Below are positions 10,617 to 21,599 of a stretch of 45,325 nt of DNA, piece after piece (within the stretch, counting starts at the first letter, position 1; every line of letters starts with the position of its first letter). The stretch is from Chara braunii (taxonomy: Eukaryota; Streptophyta; Charophyceae; Charales; Characeae). The DNA is taken from NCBI GenBank assembly GCA_003427395.1, contig BFEA01000322.1:1131522-1176846 (forward strand), in the 5' to 3' direction. Both the position numbers and the translations under genes were made by a program. The notes beneath the pieces were generated by a model. It had not been told where the DNA came from and did not search any database. It saw nothing but the letters and a program-made list of their open reading frames with translations.

Positions 10617-11160
10617 TTTCCGGTCCTAGTCAAACCAGGGCTTGGCAACCTCGAGGTACTACATACCTAACAACATGTCCAACGACAAGTCGTCGCTAAC
10701 CAGGAACGAAATCTTGTGATTAAGTTCCCCACCTCCATAGTAGAAGGTGCATACCATGTCCTTGACGTGGTCATTGACAACCATGCGCTCTTTGTTGGCT
10801 AGAGAATACGCTACAAAGTTACTCAAGCGTTGCACCCAGTCCCCTAGGCGCAATCTCTCAACGCAATCGCAACTTATGAAGTTTCGCGTGTAGTTGATGT
10901 CTACGAAGGCGCCACACTTGTGGCCACCTACACCAACCTCCACCACAAAGTGTTTCTCTCTAGGACCTCTAGATAGTGCCACCCAAGACTCGCGAGGGTC
11001 TCTTTTTGACCACTCAGTCTCTAAGTCTTCTAAGGCCTCAGACACATCTAACGAACGAAGTATCGTTTGGTCTAGATGCGTCTGCGGGGTGTCAAGTGAG
11101 TCAATAGCCTCAACCAACTCCCGAAGTGGTGAGGGAACGCTATCCACTTCAGCATGAGTA
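10617..11160 (-). pseudogene. Element 1 aspartic protease region
   Basis: Retropepsin-like part of the polyprotein: SVPSPLRELVEAIDSLDTPQ, KRDPRESWVALSRGPREKHFVVEV, then GAFVDINYTRNFIS where the D-T/S-G active site would be (here D-I-N), and SDDLSLDMLLGM. The altered D-I-N motif argues against activity. It aligns residue by residue with 2607-3120 of element 2. A stop near 10660 separates it from RT. Confidence 0.82.
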
Positions 11161-12391
11161 GAAGCAGCTACAACTTCTACTCACCAGATGTGTTTCCCTG
11201 AGATGAGCTTACAGAAGCTCCACCCTGGGCGAAAGATCCTCCAAAACCACCTTTGGGAGGGATCTTCTGAGAAACCTCCGCATTCTTGCATTTAAACTGT
11301 TGATGGTCATACTCGCCGCAATTGGTGCAAGCTCCTCGCGAATATTTGTCCCTCCACACATCTTATTCCAGGCCAACCTTCACCAAAGCCGAAGTCTTGT
11401 TTGAGTTACGAGCCTGCCCCTGACTATTTTGCTGGCCGCCCTTGCCACGACCAACAACCTTTCCTTTGGTTGTTGCAATGAGGTTTCCACCCTTTACACT
11501 CTCCTCACTGCCTGACTTTGTATCCTCCACAAGATCGAAAAGATCATCGATCTCGGTTTCATTCCCATCGGAATCAATCATCATCAACCGACTACCCTTT
11601 TTTTCCATTCTTCCAAGATCTTCTTCTTCCTACCGTCCATGGCAGGTTGTTGTGCCCCTCCTAGCTTAGCCTCCAAATCCAAGGCCTCGTTGACCAACAA
11701 GTTCTTCATGTATGTGGGAAGATAGCTCAAGAATACGTTCAGTAGGACATGTGGATCATAGCGGACACTTGGGACGACGAAGAGCTTTTCTACGGCACTG
11801 GTGAGCTCTCGTGCAGACTTGTACATCATAGTATCAAGTCGGGCCAACGCACCAGTGGCCTGCTGGGTGTGCTGAGGGTTGTGCCATCGCGTCTCGACCA
11901 ACTCCATAAAACTCTCTAAGGTATGGGTCTTTGCCCAATCATTCATTCTTTTGACGAAACCCCTAGATGCCACTAGGATCCTTATCAAATCACAAGCGGA
12001 TTAACTCTACTTTTTGGAGTTTTATCTCCTCTCTAGTGGGAGAAGGTGGATGGCTAAATTGAGAGCCCACCATCTGATTGGAGGAGGTTCCCGCACTTGT
12101 CCCACTGGATGAGACAAAAGACATAGCGAAAGTTCCTGTTGTCTGTTGACCTTGAGAGGCCGCTGCTGACGTGGCCATAACTTAGCACTAGCTGCCGCCA
12201 ATGCTAACGCACGCTCCGCCACTGGTGCTGCCTCCCTGGCCCTTTACAGAATTTGGGCCCTTGCTTCGGCCCGAAAACTTATCTTGTCCCCTAGTAGCAG
12301 AACTTGGAACACTACCTGAATCCTTTGCATATCAAGACGTGTCCGTATCCTAACGTCAGTTGTTCTTTCCCCACTACCAATAGCGCTCATG
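11161..12391 (-). pseudogene. Element 1 gag with CCHC zinc knuckle
   Basis: Gag forms the particle that packages retroelement RNA. A likely start is the ATG at 12391 (MSAIGSGERTTDVR...). The capsid-type domain is at 11988-11584 (RGFVKRMNDWAKTHTLESFMELVETRW ... LNVFLSYLPTYMKNLL). A basic linker follows, and the zinc knuckle CTNCGEYDHQQFKC (C-x2-C-x4-H-x4-C) lies at about 11320-11280. Reading needs several frame changes (near 12180, 11990, 11600 and 11360). The zinc knuckle and position upstream of protease make the assignment firm. Confidence 0.85.
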
Positions 12392-12676
12392 AGTTAGAGC
12401 AAGACACTATCTGCACTAATGCCCTCGATGGGGCCTACCACAACATGTGTCTGAAACGTAAACACAGACTGAGCAAATGATCCTTTCCTAATTCGACCAG
12501 TTCTCGATCAGCAGCAATAATCAGAACAGGCAATGGTAGACTTCTGCAATTCTGATCTACAGTTGTCAATCAGGTGTTAGCAGTCTCTCCACCTCAACTA
12601 ATCAAAAATAAAAATAAATCACTTGTGTAGATGTATGCAAAAATGGAAATAATAATGACAGTGTGCGAGCACCAAT
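12392..12676 (-). other. Element 1 untranslated leader with PBS-like site
   Basis: This lies between the gag start and a possible LTR end. On the minus strand, TGGTGCTCGCACAC at 12674-12661 follows the dinucleotide AT after a CA end, the usual arrangement of LTR end, short spacer and PBS. I cannot name the matching tRNA. It differs from the TGGTATCAGG site of the related LTR at 37.7 kb, so the call is tentative. Confidence 0.4.
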
Positions 12677-13423
12677 TGGAACCTTCTCTCTTCTGTATCC
12701 GACAATCCTGATTTGCATCCTTGAGCAGCGATGTCTATGGTGTGCTCATCGGCCCACCCCTGTGCCAAGGTAATGTGATGCAAGCCAGCCTGTTCCGTAC
12801 TATTTTTATCCTCGCATGCGGTGCGAGTCGATTTCCCCGCCAGGATATCCCCGTTGGAGTATCTTTAACGACGATCCGGTTCACGTCGATCCCTTTCAGG
12901 CCGACTCCCCACTTCCCTCTGCAGCACAGCAAGAGCTCAAAGGACAATGCAGCAAAGCATGCGTGCCCTACTCCCGTGGGTTGGCATGGTGATTGTGACC
13001 TGTGCTTCGTCCAGGGCCCTTCAAAGGCACCGCCCTATCCTGCCAGATGCGCCACCAGGAAGAATGTCGACTCTCAAGGTTGAGCGCTCACGACTCCTAA
13101 CCAAGAAGAGGACTCTCAAGTATAAATCTCTTCCTCACGGTAAGAAGAGATTGAGATGGGAAGATAAGGTAAGGGAACAACGTACCTGAAGATAGCTGGG
13201 CACAACCACAAATTTCTCACCAATTGAGCCGACATGCATGTTGATGACCGGTCATAGCCTCGGCACCACACACAATGCAACGGAGTGCCACCTCACCCAA
13301 AATGCAATGTCAGCATCCACTCATCATTCCACCTACATCCGCTTTCGCCACAGCTCCCACACTGTCGCCACAACTTTCCGGCCACACTCCCCTCTACCCA
13401 AGAGTGGCCTAACCAGCCAGCGC
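12677..13423. other. No gene seen; possible 5' LTR remnant of element 1
   Basis: No ORF here resembles a known protein. If the PBS reading is right, the stretch is the end of the element 1 5' LTR, but it does not resemble the partner LTR at 490-830, which is an unresolved conflict. It ends where the element D LTR starts. Confidence 0.35.
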
Positions 13424-13587
13424 TGTCGAGCGCATCGGTCCCGCACGGGGACCCTCCCGGCCGCGTCACGCAGGATTATGCAGGACTTGTCGCGGAGAGC
13501 GTTTGCCGCTCCGGCCGAGTGCGCCAGCCGTACCTCTCGCGAGCCCCTACGACAGGACAAGGTCACGTGAGGCACCGCTTACCTCCA
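13424..13587 (-). repeat. Partial 3' LTR of element D
   Basis: TGTCGAGCGCATCGG onward matches 18314-18478 nearly base for base (shared CGCAGGATTATGCAG, CGGAGAGCGTTTGCCG, CTCTCGCGAGCCCCTACG). Only about 164 bp of the LTR end remain; RT coding follows at once, so a deletion removed the rest of pol and most of the LTR. Confidence 0.85.
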
Positions 13588-14600
13588 TGATAGTCTCAAA
13601 CGGTGTTTGGGCACTCAAGAATCTTGTTGGTCTTTTTAGTATCTGGCCGACGACCCCTCTCGTCGCACACAAATCCTAAAATAATGGCCCCGCTCATGCA
13701 GTGCCTTGACTTTGACCCACTGGCAGTGAGGTTATGCTCCTTTAGTAGGTCCTGGACCTTGCATAAGTCTTGCACATGGTCCCAGACAAGGCATCTGATT
13801 TCCGGCATCACCTCCTGCTCATCCTTCTCCTTAGGCCCCTTCACGGCCAGATCATCAATATAGGGCTGCGTAATGTGAGTACTTATGGGCTGCATCGCCC
13901 TCACCATGTGCCTCTGGACCATGGCCACCGCGTTCGTCCACCCTTGCGGTGCGACGTTTATATGGATCAACCCTCGAGGGCTATGCATGGTCGTCATTGG
14001 TCTGTCAGATGGGTATAGAGGAAATTGGTCGTAACCTGAATACAAGTCTATGAGAGATATTATGACTCTCCCAGCGCATGCCTCTGAAAGTGCATCAGCG
14101 TTAGGGAGACCACCTGCGTCTCTCACTGTTACAGCGTTCAGGCGATGCAAATCTTGTACCCACCTCAAAGTCCCATTGGGTTTGACAAAGCAAAACCAAG
14201 GGGATGCATACGGTCCACTCGAGTAGTCTGCCACATGTGTGCGGATCTTCCCATCAAGGTAGTTAACTAGCTGGATTAGGATACCGCGCACCTCGCAAGT
14301 TCCATGGCTCGTGAGGCACGGTGTGTATCCTAATCATTGGGATAATGTCCACGTCCAGACGTCCCCTCTCATCATCACCGAAGGCATATGCAGCATGCCT
14401 TCCTCTTATGGTTTCCACCACAAGCTTCTCTTCCTGCGTCGTAAGGAAGCCAGGCTTCTCTATGATCAACACTTTTTCTGTCTCAGGATTGATACGACAC
14501 GGCCTATTCTCAGCGTTTTCTCGCATCTGCCGTATCAACTCTCGTTCCCGCTCGTAGTAGACTTCTTGCTCTTCGGTGACGAGTACGGGAACAGGGCAGC
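13588..14600 (-). pseudogene. Element D reverse transcriptase (Ty3-type), truncated
   Basis: A second Ty3 family. Upstream linker: EKPGFLTTQEEKLVVETIRGRHAAYAFGDDERGRL and VPHEPWNLRGARYPNP. RT follows at 14291-13596: PYASPWFCFVKPNGTLRWVQDLHRLNAVTVRDAG, SLIDLYSGYDQFPL, VAPQGWTNAVAMVQRHM, and the palm motif PYIDDLAVKGP with both catalytic Asp intact. It ends at GFVCDERGRRPDTKKTNKILECPNTV, the start of the RT connection; RNase H and integrase are missing. A frame change lies near 14270. The palm is readable, but the polyprotein cannot be completed. Confidence 0.88.
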
Positions 14601-15070
14601 ACTTCTGGTCTACCCTTTTGTAACGCCTTTGTGCACCCTGCTTGAGCCCACCTCTAAAAAAGGCCGAGTTGCGCTTTGGGGTTGTGCTCCACTCGCTCCC
14701 CCTGTCTTCCCAGGCGTCCGATATACCAGCTCCATTTCTCCGGCGCCCATCTGTTCTACCACTTTCTCTCTCAAGGCTTCTACAGCCTCTGGGTCTGCCA
14801 TCCCATAGGTCGACACTATGTCCATAGCATCACCTATGTTTGCCAGACTAAGGGCCAGTGCCTCCGGTTCTCTTACCTCTTCAAACTTGCTGCTTTCTAT
14901 CCTTAACCTTTCCTCTTCTGATTCTTCTATGGTGAATGAACCAGGATTGGGTCGGTTCCTTATGCTCCTAGGTCCTGTGTTCTTGCAGGTTATAACCTCG
15001 TAGTTCCCTCATACTGGATCACATAGGACAAGGAACATAGTTTCGTCGTGTTTGTTGAGGATGACCTAGT
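14601..15070 (-). pseudogene. Element D protease-RT linker region
   Basis: Minus-strand coding remnant between protease and RT: SIRNRPNPGSFTIEESEEERL, SLANIGDAMDIVSTYGMADP, EAVEALREKVVEQMGAGEMEL. An acidic, helix-prone linker without a recognised domain. It has stop codons near 15010 and frame breaks. Assigned by position and continuity of strand. Confidence 0.55.
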
Positions 15071-15461
15071 AGGAACATGCTCTGCGTTTAGGAATGGAGA
15101 TAGATCGCTCGGACAATGGGGTATTGATGGGAGCGAACAGTCGATCAGTGTTCATAGGGACTGCGTCATCAGTAATCCTGGAGATTGGAAAGGTAAAAGT
15201 GAGGAGTTGTTTTTTCGTGATGCCTGACCTTGACCACCCCATCCTACTGGGTAGGTCATTCCTAAGTCGAACAAAACCTACCCAGTAGGATGGGGTGGTC
15301 AAGGTCAGGCATCACGAAAAAACAACTCCTCACTTTTACCTTTCCAATCTCCAGGATTACTGATGACGCAGTCCCTATGAACACTGATCGACTGTTCGCT
15401 CCCATCAATACCCCATTGTCCGAGCGATCTATCTCCATTCCTAAACGCAGAGCATGTTCCT
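15071..15461. repeat. Perfect 186-bp inverted repeat with 19-bp spacer
   Basis: Arms 15071-15256 and 15276-15461 are exact reverse complements by my reading, separated by 15257-15275. Both encode the protease C-terminus (EIDRSDNGVLMGANSRSV ... DHPILLGR), one on each strand. The spacer extends the plus-strand copy to GRSFLSRTK, the natural continuation of the protease. Confidence 0.95.
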
Positions 15462-16233
15462 CCTTTATGAGGTTCATCTCCGCGCCACTATCCACCATCG
15501 CTGTGCACGTTTTCCCTTTCACTACTACATCGAGGCATCCGCATGCTACTGACTTCCAATCCATTTTCGTACCTGTCTTAGCCCATTCAGCTTCCTCAGG
15601 GATTATAGTCCCTAGTGGCACGCTGGCCACCATCTTCCTTGATAAACGCGCTCTCAGCTCGTCCCTGAGCCTTGGCGCTGAGGCCAGGACGTCCTTCAGG
15701 TTCATAAGATGATTATGAACTTCAAGAATCCTGTCCATGATCTCCTCTACATCGAACCCTTCTTCTACTCGGACAACATACTTCTTTTTCTTCACTTCCT
15801 GAGCCTTGTCCGTATCAGGTCTGGCACCTCTCTTTTTGGCCCTTTGCTCGGCCTTCTCGTCCTCTTCTTTCCTCAGCCTGTCATGTTCATCATCCTCCCC
15901 CTCTGAAACATCGAGAACCTCCTTCTCTCCACTGGGTTCAGGAACATCCTTTGCCGGTTCCTCGGGGCTCACCGGCCCTTTGGCTCTTGTCCTAACAGCC
16001 TGAGGTGCTCTTACCGACCTCGAGGGTGGTCGATAAGTCATTCCGGACCTTGGCGTCTGTCTTGAAGTCGTCACGCCTGGTAAGTTTCCAGCCCCACCTT
16101 GCGACCCTGGACCCAGGTCGTAGAGGTATACCAGTGGCTCCTTACCTTTCCACCCCCTGACTTCTTCACACATATCGGACAACTTCTGTTGATACCTCCC
16201 GACTTTAGCTATTAAGTCTTCCATCCTTTCCAT
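15276..16233 (-). pseudogene. Element D aspartic protease with upstream coiled, charged linker
   Basis: An open frame of about 320 residues. Residues 1-130 are charged and low in complexity (EPSGEKEVLDVSEGEDDEHDRLRKEE). A middle helix follows (VRVEEGFDVEEIMDRILEVHNHLMNLKDVL). The retropepsin domain is at about 200-318, with active site TAMVDSGAEMNLI (canonical D-S-G) and the second motif DHPILLGR. The catalytic motif is intact. The natural end (SFLSR...) is lost because the inverted duplication joins here. It lies downstream of gag on the same strand, in a different frame from gag. Confidence 0.85.
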
Positions 16234-16535
16234 TGTCCGCCGGGCCGCTTTCCAGTAATCTTCCCCTGTCTCAGCATGCCGTGGCCTGTTCCAACAATCT
16301 TCTTCTATCTCATCATCAGACTCTACTATGATTGGTTCCTCCTTGATGGTGCCGGCTTTCCTTCCTTGCTCTACTTCCTCATTTTATTCTACCTCTTCCA
16401 CCCTGATGTCACTGCGGACCTCTTTCTCCTGCCACATCCGAAACATGGCTGGGAAGCGGGTGGTGCACCGGCCTCGGCTCTCCGTAGGGCCTCTTTCCTC
16501 GTACCGCCGGGGGTCTTTGGGTCAAGATAGTACCC
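16234..16535 (-). pseudogene. Element D gag-protease junction
   Basis: Continues the gag frame after the TAA near 16537 as YLDPKTPGGTRKRPYGEPR and MFRMWQEKEVRSD, then switches to the protease frame (EEPIIVESDDEIEED, EDYWKAARRTMERMEDL). It has several stops and no domain of its own. Confidence 0.5.
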
Positions 16536-17975
16536 CTATTTGTCGTACATATCCCCGTCATAGTTAGTGCCGATTAGTCCTTCGTCTTCGTCGTTCCTTC
16601 GAATGTGGCAGAACTTGATGGTGTGCCCTTTCTGTCCACAATGCCAGCAAATGGCATTTCTCCAGCCTATCCTTCCTCTGTCGGAACCTCTTCCACCTTC
16701 TTGACCGCCCTGACTCCCTGACGCAGTCCAGTCCCCATTTCCTCCGCCTGTAGAGTTTCCACCACCGTTTCCTCTGCCATTTCCTCCTCGGCCTCCATTT
16801 CCTCCCCCTCGGCCCCATCCTTGGTTCTGTCCATGTCCACCACCTTGGTTGCCTTGCGATCCTTGTGGGGCTGACTGTTGAGGTTGGCTTGGCTGTGGAT
16901 TCGGGTGGCTCACTTGTTGGGATTGGGGTCCCGGACAGCCGCAGGAAGCCGTACTCATTGGTGCTCCGGCGCATAACCCATGTGGCGCGTAGGAACAGTG
17001 CCCATGCCAAGGCCCTGGGGGTCCATAGCCTGGCCACGGCCCATAGGGTGCTGGTGCGGCTTGACTGGGCGACTCAGGGGGTGGCAATGCCACAGCTTGT
17101 GGGACCTAACCCCTTCCTGAGCCTTGCTCCCCTTGAGCCAAATTCTTCGCTTTTCTCTGGGCCTTTGTCAACTTCAAAGGCTCAGGCTCCGCCTCCTCCT
17201 CTTCTTCCTCTTCTTGCACTATCGCCTTCTTTGCCTTTCCCTGGGTCTGCGGTGCCGCCATAGCCTTTCTGGTTGCCTTTGCCTCTTTCTCTGCATCGAG
17301 TTGGGCAACAACCTCTTCTATCAGTTTCTTAAAGTCTCGCCCGTCACTCGTCGTGGCGTCCAAGGCCTTCCTTTTCTTCCTAGCCTGTCACATTTGGAAG
17401 ATATCCACTTGATCCAGCTCCCCATCTATCACGCCTTCTTTTATGGCAGCCCAAGTCAACTTCTTTCCCGGCGCAGCCTTCTTGGTTAGCGCAGAGACTT
17501 CCCAATTCTTGAAGTGTCCCAGGAAGGTTGCACACTGCTCTTCCTCAGCCAATCCTGGGACTTTTCTTGCCATCTTTTCGAATGTCGTAGCGAAAGCACC
17601 CACAGTGGAAAACTCATCGCGTCGTAACATTTCTAGGTCTGTCTTTGTTAGCAGACCATTCCCTAGCTTAAGACCCCTCTGCATTTCTCCCTTGAACTTG
17701 GCCCAATCTCCCCCTGCTCCAGCAGCCACCTTCATTACTTCAGGCCGGGTTTCCCACCAGACGTATCTGGATAGGAATTTGAACTTGTCTTCATCCGACA
17801 CCTCGCCTGTAACTTGTTCCAACAGCTCTAGCCATTTGGACACCCTTTCCCCTTCAAACCAGAAGATGTCAACCTTCGGCACCTGTAGTCGTGCTAGCTC
17901 TCTTTTCTCAATGGCCTTGACAAGGTCTTCTGGCGTAGCCGCCGGGCCCCGCTCAATTCCATCTGCGTCCGGCAT
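16536..17975 (-). pseudogene. Element D gag with CCHC zinc knuckle
   Basis: Gag of the second family, all in one frame but with internal stops at 17388-17390 (TGA) and about 17106 (TAG). The start at 17975 (MPDADGIERGPAATPEDLVKAI) fits the leader. Residues 1-195 are a retrotransposon gag domain (VDIFWFEGERVSKWLELLEQV ... EMQRGLKLGNGLLTKTDLEML ... FATTFEKMARKVPGL). A lysine- and glutamate-rich stretch follows (17363-17106). Next comes a Gly/Asn/Gln-rich segment (GGGHGQNQGWGRGGG-like) and the knuckle CWHCGQKGHTIKFC. Single-frame preservation over 480 codons with only two or three stops suggests fairly recent decay. Confidence 0.88.
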
Positions 17976-18313
17976 CTTTACCTCCCTTGGCTAACCAACC
18001 TGTTAGAAAAGAAGGGTAGCCGACCAGACACCTTGTCAAGTTCTAGGGGACTTGTCCCTAATCCTATTTAGTCGTTCCCCCTCTAGGTTCAGCCAACCCC
18101 TCGACTATTAGTTAATCGAAATCTCAGACGCAACCTTAAGCCGCACTTCTACTCGCTTAGTCTTATTATTACTTCATGCACAATCCTCTCATATAAGACA
18201 AACCAAACCATAAACATTTGTCGTTTTGCCTAGATCATCAGCATGCACTTAACCTGGGTCCTTTCTCTTAAGGACCCCGGTAGGCAACCGAGATCCCCGA
18301 CAACGGTGCCACC
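17976..18313 (-). other. Element D leader with tRNA-Asp-like PBS
   Basis: A short leader between LTR and gag. On the minus strand TGGCACCGTTGTCGGGG (18311-18295) follows the LTR end with a two-base spacer. It differs by two bases from the tRNA-Asp PBS seen in element E, which fixes the element orientation. Confidence 0.8.
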
Positions 18314-19361
18314 TGTCGAGCGCATCGGTCCCACACGGGGACCCTCCCAACCGCATCACGCAGGATTATGCAGAACTTGTCGCGGAGAGCGTTTGCCGCT
18401 CCGGCCGAGTGCGCCAGCCGTACCTCTCGCGAGCCCCTACGACAGGACAGGGTCACGCGAGGCACCGCTTACCTCCACCTGCGGGAGCTGTCACCATCCC
18501 TTAGGTGGGTGTATCCCTGCCGAGCTATTGAACCACATGCGAAAGCTTTTCGTATGCAATTGCAGAGGTGGCCCAGCCGAGGGCGTTTCTCGTTCGCTGT
18601 AGCATAGGGGGTTAAGCGCGGTCGAACGCCCGACAATCGAACCCGCACGCGAATCGACGCACTGGGGGGCTGAGGTCCCAAACGCGACTCGGAGCCGGTC
18701 GACTAGCACGCATCATACACACCACGCGTTACACCACAACACTCACATTTACCCACACATAACACAAGGGAAAACACTAAATAAACACTGCCAGCAACAC
18801 CACAACAACACTCCTAGTCCCTTCAGTATCCGACCCATAACTTTATGCAGCAAGAATCAGATAGGTATCACGCGCTGGACTTCCGTATAAGTATTGAGCG
18901 AGCGCATGGCCTCCTCATATCAACCAGTCATGCGGGGATATGCAAGCACTCGCGCTGATGGGGCACTATGTGGTACTTGTAACCTCGCGGCCCTTGATGA
19001 TCTCGAGAGTCGCGTTCGACACTCAAGTGTCGGCTGACAGGCGCTTTGAGGGGTAATCTCTCGACGCCAGACAACCTCCATGCGCGGTTGACAACCACAC
19101 CCTCTTCTGCACCCTGTGCAGAGGGGTTGAGTAGACAGCTTCAGGGCTGTCGTGGTAGCCAACCTCAAGGGGGTTGACTTTGACGGCTACCACGGACTAC
19201 CACGTCCAACCATGAAAACTTTAAGGAGGAAACAACTGCAGGTGGTCTGATAGCCGTTCCAAATGGGAGGGGTAGGCCAACGAGAAAGATGCGTGCGGCT
19301 GATGCCCAAACTTAGACCCATAGGCAACCCGACGTTCGAGACGTTGAAGGCTCGTACGCGG
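18314..19361 (-). repeat. 5' LTR of element D (interrupted by element E)
   Basis: Begins TGTCGAGCGCATCGGTCC beside the PBS and shares its first 165 bp with 13424-13587. It shares only the extreme end with element E LTRs, so the families are related but distinct. It continues at least through 19200; element E begins at 19362. The other LTR border was not found. Confidence 0.65.
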
Positions 19362-20679
19362 TGTCGAGCGCATCGGCCCTCGTGCGAGCGAGGGCCCTCC
19401 CGGCCATCCGATCTTCAAAATTAGTCCCAACTGGTCTCAAAATGGTCCCAGACGGTCCCACGTTACCACCACAACACTGGATGGTCCCACTCTCAAATCC
19501 TGCTAGCGCTGCGCGCCGTCAAAAAGATAAAGGTGGCCCTGGTTGAAACTGCATGTGTCGCGAGCACCCCCAAAAATAAGGATGTCCTTCTGGCGCAAAC
19601 CGCAAACGCTGCAACTCCAATAGTCTCTGTCGCGAGCACTCACTCAACGATCTCTTCATGCTGCCGGCCCACACATCACTGTCGCGCAATCCCAACCACG
19701 CACCAGCGTCAGTCCAACCTCCAGGTCACACTCGGATCCACTATGACTGCCGCACACTACAAAAAAAATGATGGCGGAATTACCCCTCATTGCGCCATCA
19801 AACTAGTATCACGCCGTTGTGCGGCATCGTAGTCTAGTCACACCCCAAATAAAAACGGCTCCACCCCGCTGCAAGATCCAGCAGCACTGCCGCCGTTGTG
19901 TAAAACGGGCAGAGCCTCCCCTGCACCGCTTGCCGAAGACCTGCCACCGCCCAGCAAACGGGCAGAATCTCCCCTGCACCGTAGCAAAAACAGTTGCCGC
20001 AGCCGCGCTGTGCAGGCAGCACCTTCCCTGCACTTCACAAAAAGAAGCAACGGCTATGGCAGCCTCCCTTCTCCTCCTCCAGCAATGTCCCCCTTCAACC
20101 TGTAGACCTCCACTCTCCACCTCAGCACCTCCACCAGCAGCACCGCCCCTCTCCAGCAACATGCAACAGCCAGCCAGCATTCACTCAAGTGAATGCCCCA
20201 GCAGCACTGCCACAAGTGTAAGGCTGCTGGGTGGAGTGCTGCCTTTTATAGCCAGCTGATGGTTGTGGGCAGCTGCTTTGCCCACAGCCAAGTAAAATTC
20301 GTCAGAGCTCCTGACCCTTGATCTAGATCAAAGGCCAGGAGCTCTGAGCCTTGGTTTTCCACTTGGGAAGCCAAGGTCATCAGATCCGAGGAGCACCTGG
20401 CCGTTTCCCAGGCCAAGTGCCTCTCGAAATGGCTGCACTCAGCCATTTCAGGACCGCCTGTTTAACCGAACAGGCACTGTCCCATTAGCCCCTAGAACCT
20501 TCTAGGGGCTGCACCCGTTCTACGACCGCGGCCACATTCGTGGCCGCTATATTTTTTCTTTTTTTCCTTTCTTACTTTTCTTTCTCCCCTTTTTTTTTCT
20601 TTTTTTCTTTTTTCTTTTCTTACTCCCCTTCGTTTTCCTTATGAGTTGGCAACTCGCCGTTCGAAACGAATGGCCGCCC

Positions 20680-20730
20680 CCCCAAGTCATTTCACAGAGT
20701 CGAACTAGAGTCAAGCTCCACAGGGGTTCG
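20680..20730 (-). repeat. 25S rRNA-derived fragment in the element E 3' LTR
   Basis: Read on the minus strand: GAGCTTGACTCTAGTTCGAC followed by TCTGTGAAATGACTTGG. From memory of plant 25S rRNA the matching segment is GAGCTTGACTCTAGTCCGAC then TTTGTGAAATGACTTGAG, giving about three differences in 36 bases and weaker similarity beyond. It is too short to be an rRNA gene; it is a captured piece. Confidence 0.75.
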
Positions 20731-20796
20731 TTTCCCCCCAGCCTGCACCCGTATCTGGGCGGCATAGGCGCCCGATACAGGCGCACGGCCCATGAC

Positions 20797-20798
<2 letters not shown>

Positions 20799-20866
<68 letters not shown>
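20799..20866. repeat. (CT)n microsatellite in LTR
   Basis: About 34 CT repeats; the other LTR has a shorter, interrupted run at 27284-27313. Confidence 0.95.
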
Positions 20867-20869
<3 letters not shown>

Positions 20870-20923
20870 TGTATAGTTCGCCTTCATAGGAGAAAATTCA
20901 TTCAACTTGGCCCTCCCATCGAC

Positions 20924-20976
20924 GACTGTCGAGGTTCAGCCTCCTGATGAGTGGGTGTAAGTCCGACGAAACAGTC
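20924..20976 (+). ncRNA. Type III hammerhead ribozyme motif, copy 1
   Basis: All core elements are present in type III order. Stem III 5' strand GACTGT (20924-20929), then C20930 as the cleavage residue. Stem I GAGG/CCTC (20931-20934, 20940-20943) with loop TTCAG. Core CTGATGA (20944-20950). Stem II GTGGG/CCGAC (20951-20955, 20963-20967; one G-G mismatch) with loop TGTAAGT. Core GAAA (20968-20971), whose last A starts stem III 3' strand ACAGTC (20971-20976), fully complementary. Predicted cleavage is after C20930. A strong 10-bp hairpin (CACCCGTTCG/CGAACGGGTG) follows downstream. It is on the strand opposite to gag. Confidence 0.85.
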
Positions 20977-21346
20977 TGGCACAGTCACACCCGTTCGTCT
21001 GAAACGAACGGGTGCTTCGGTACCAAAAAAAAGAAGCAAATGAAGAGAAAAAGAAAAAACCAAATCTAAACGAAATCTAGAAAGAAAAAGACAAGAATCT
21101 AAAAAGAAATCTAAAACAAAATATAAAACCATAATAATAATAATAATAAACAAAAAAAAAGAAGAAAAAAAGTAAATAAACTTACCTTCTGCTAAATCGG
21201 TCGCCCGTTTTCACGGGCGCTGTCACGATCAATGGGGACTGAAGTGCCCCAGGCACTTCCTGGAGCGCCAAGTGGGCGCTTTAGTTTTAGTTTTAGTTTT
21301 TTTTTTCTCTAACTATACCCGTTGGCTTATGCCAACTGTCACGTCG

Positions 21347-21390
21347 TGGCTGAAAGCCACAGTTTTGTCATGCAGACCCAAGCTCGAATC
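21347..21390 (+). other. tRNA-like stretch (A and B box resemblance)
   Basis: TGGCTGAAAG (21347-21356) fits the pol III A box and GCTCGAATC (21382-21390) the B box with one mismatch, at tRNA-like spacing. A CAT triplet lies where an anticodon would be. Stems do not fold convincingly. The counterpart is at 27806-27849. Possible SINE head. Confidence 0.3.
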
Positions 21391-21599
21391 CCGTGGGATT
21401 CGACGAAATTTTCCAACCCCTTGTTTTTTTTGTTTTTTTTTTTCGGACCATTTGTCGATTTATGCGTGTCATCCTTGCGCAGGGGGCATGCTAATCTGCG
21501 CGCGGCCGATCTGGGCCGGGCGATCTTCACGATCGGGCGGTCAGATTCAACCGCGTTGGCTTCAAAAAGTTGTGGCCAACCCCAAAAGGAACCAGCCCA

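Noticed and set aside
12721-13590. Plus-strand frames of 80-120 codons
   Set aside because: No domain or codon pattern; they overlap LTR borders and the minus-strand elements.
19809-20259. Frames of 120-150 codons in the element E LTR, present in both LTRs
   Set aside because: Cys/Gly- or Pro/Ser-rich, open on both strands, without a domain. Conservation is explained by LTR identity.
20290-20400. Possible second hammerhead on the minus strand (CTGATGACC ... GGAAAACC)
   Set aside because: The core-like words occur, but stem II needs a bulge and no upstream strand pairs as stem III. It is a plain CCTTGG/CCAAGG hairpin.
20680-20730. rRNA gene
   Set aside because: Only about 50 bases match; there is no surrounding rRNA sequence.
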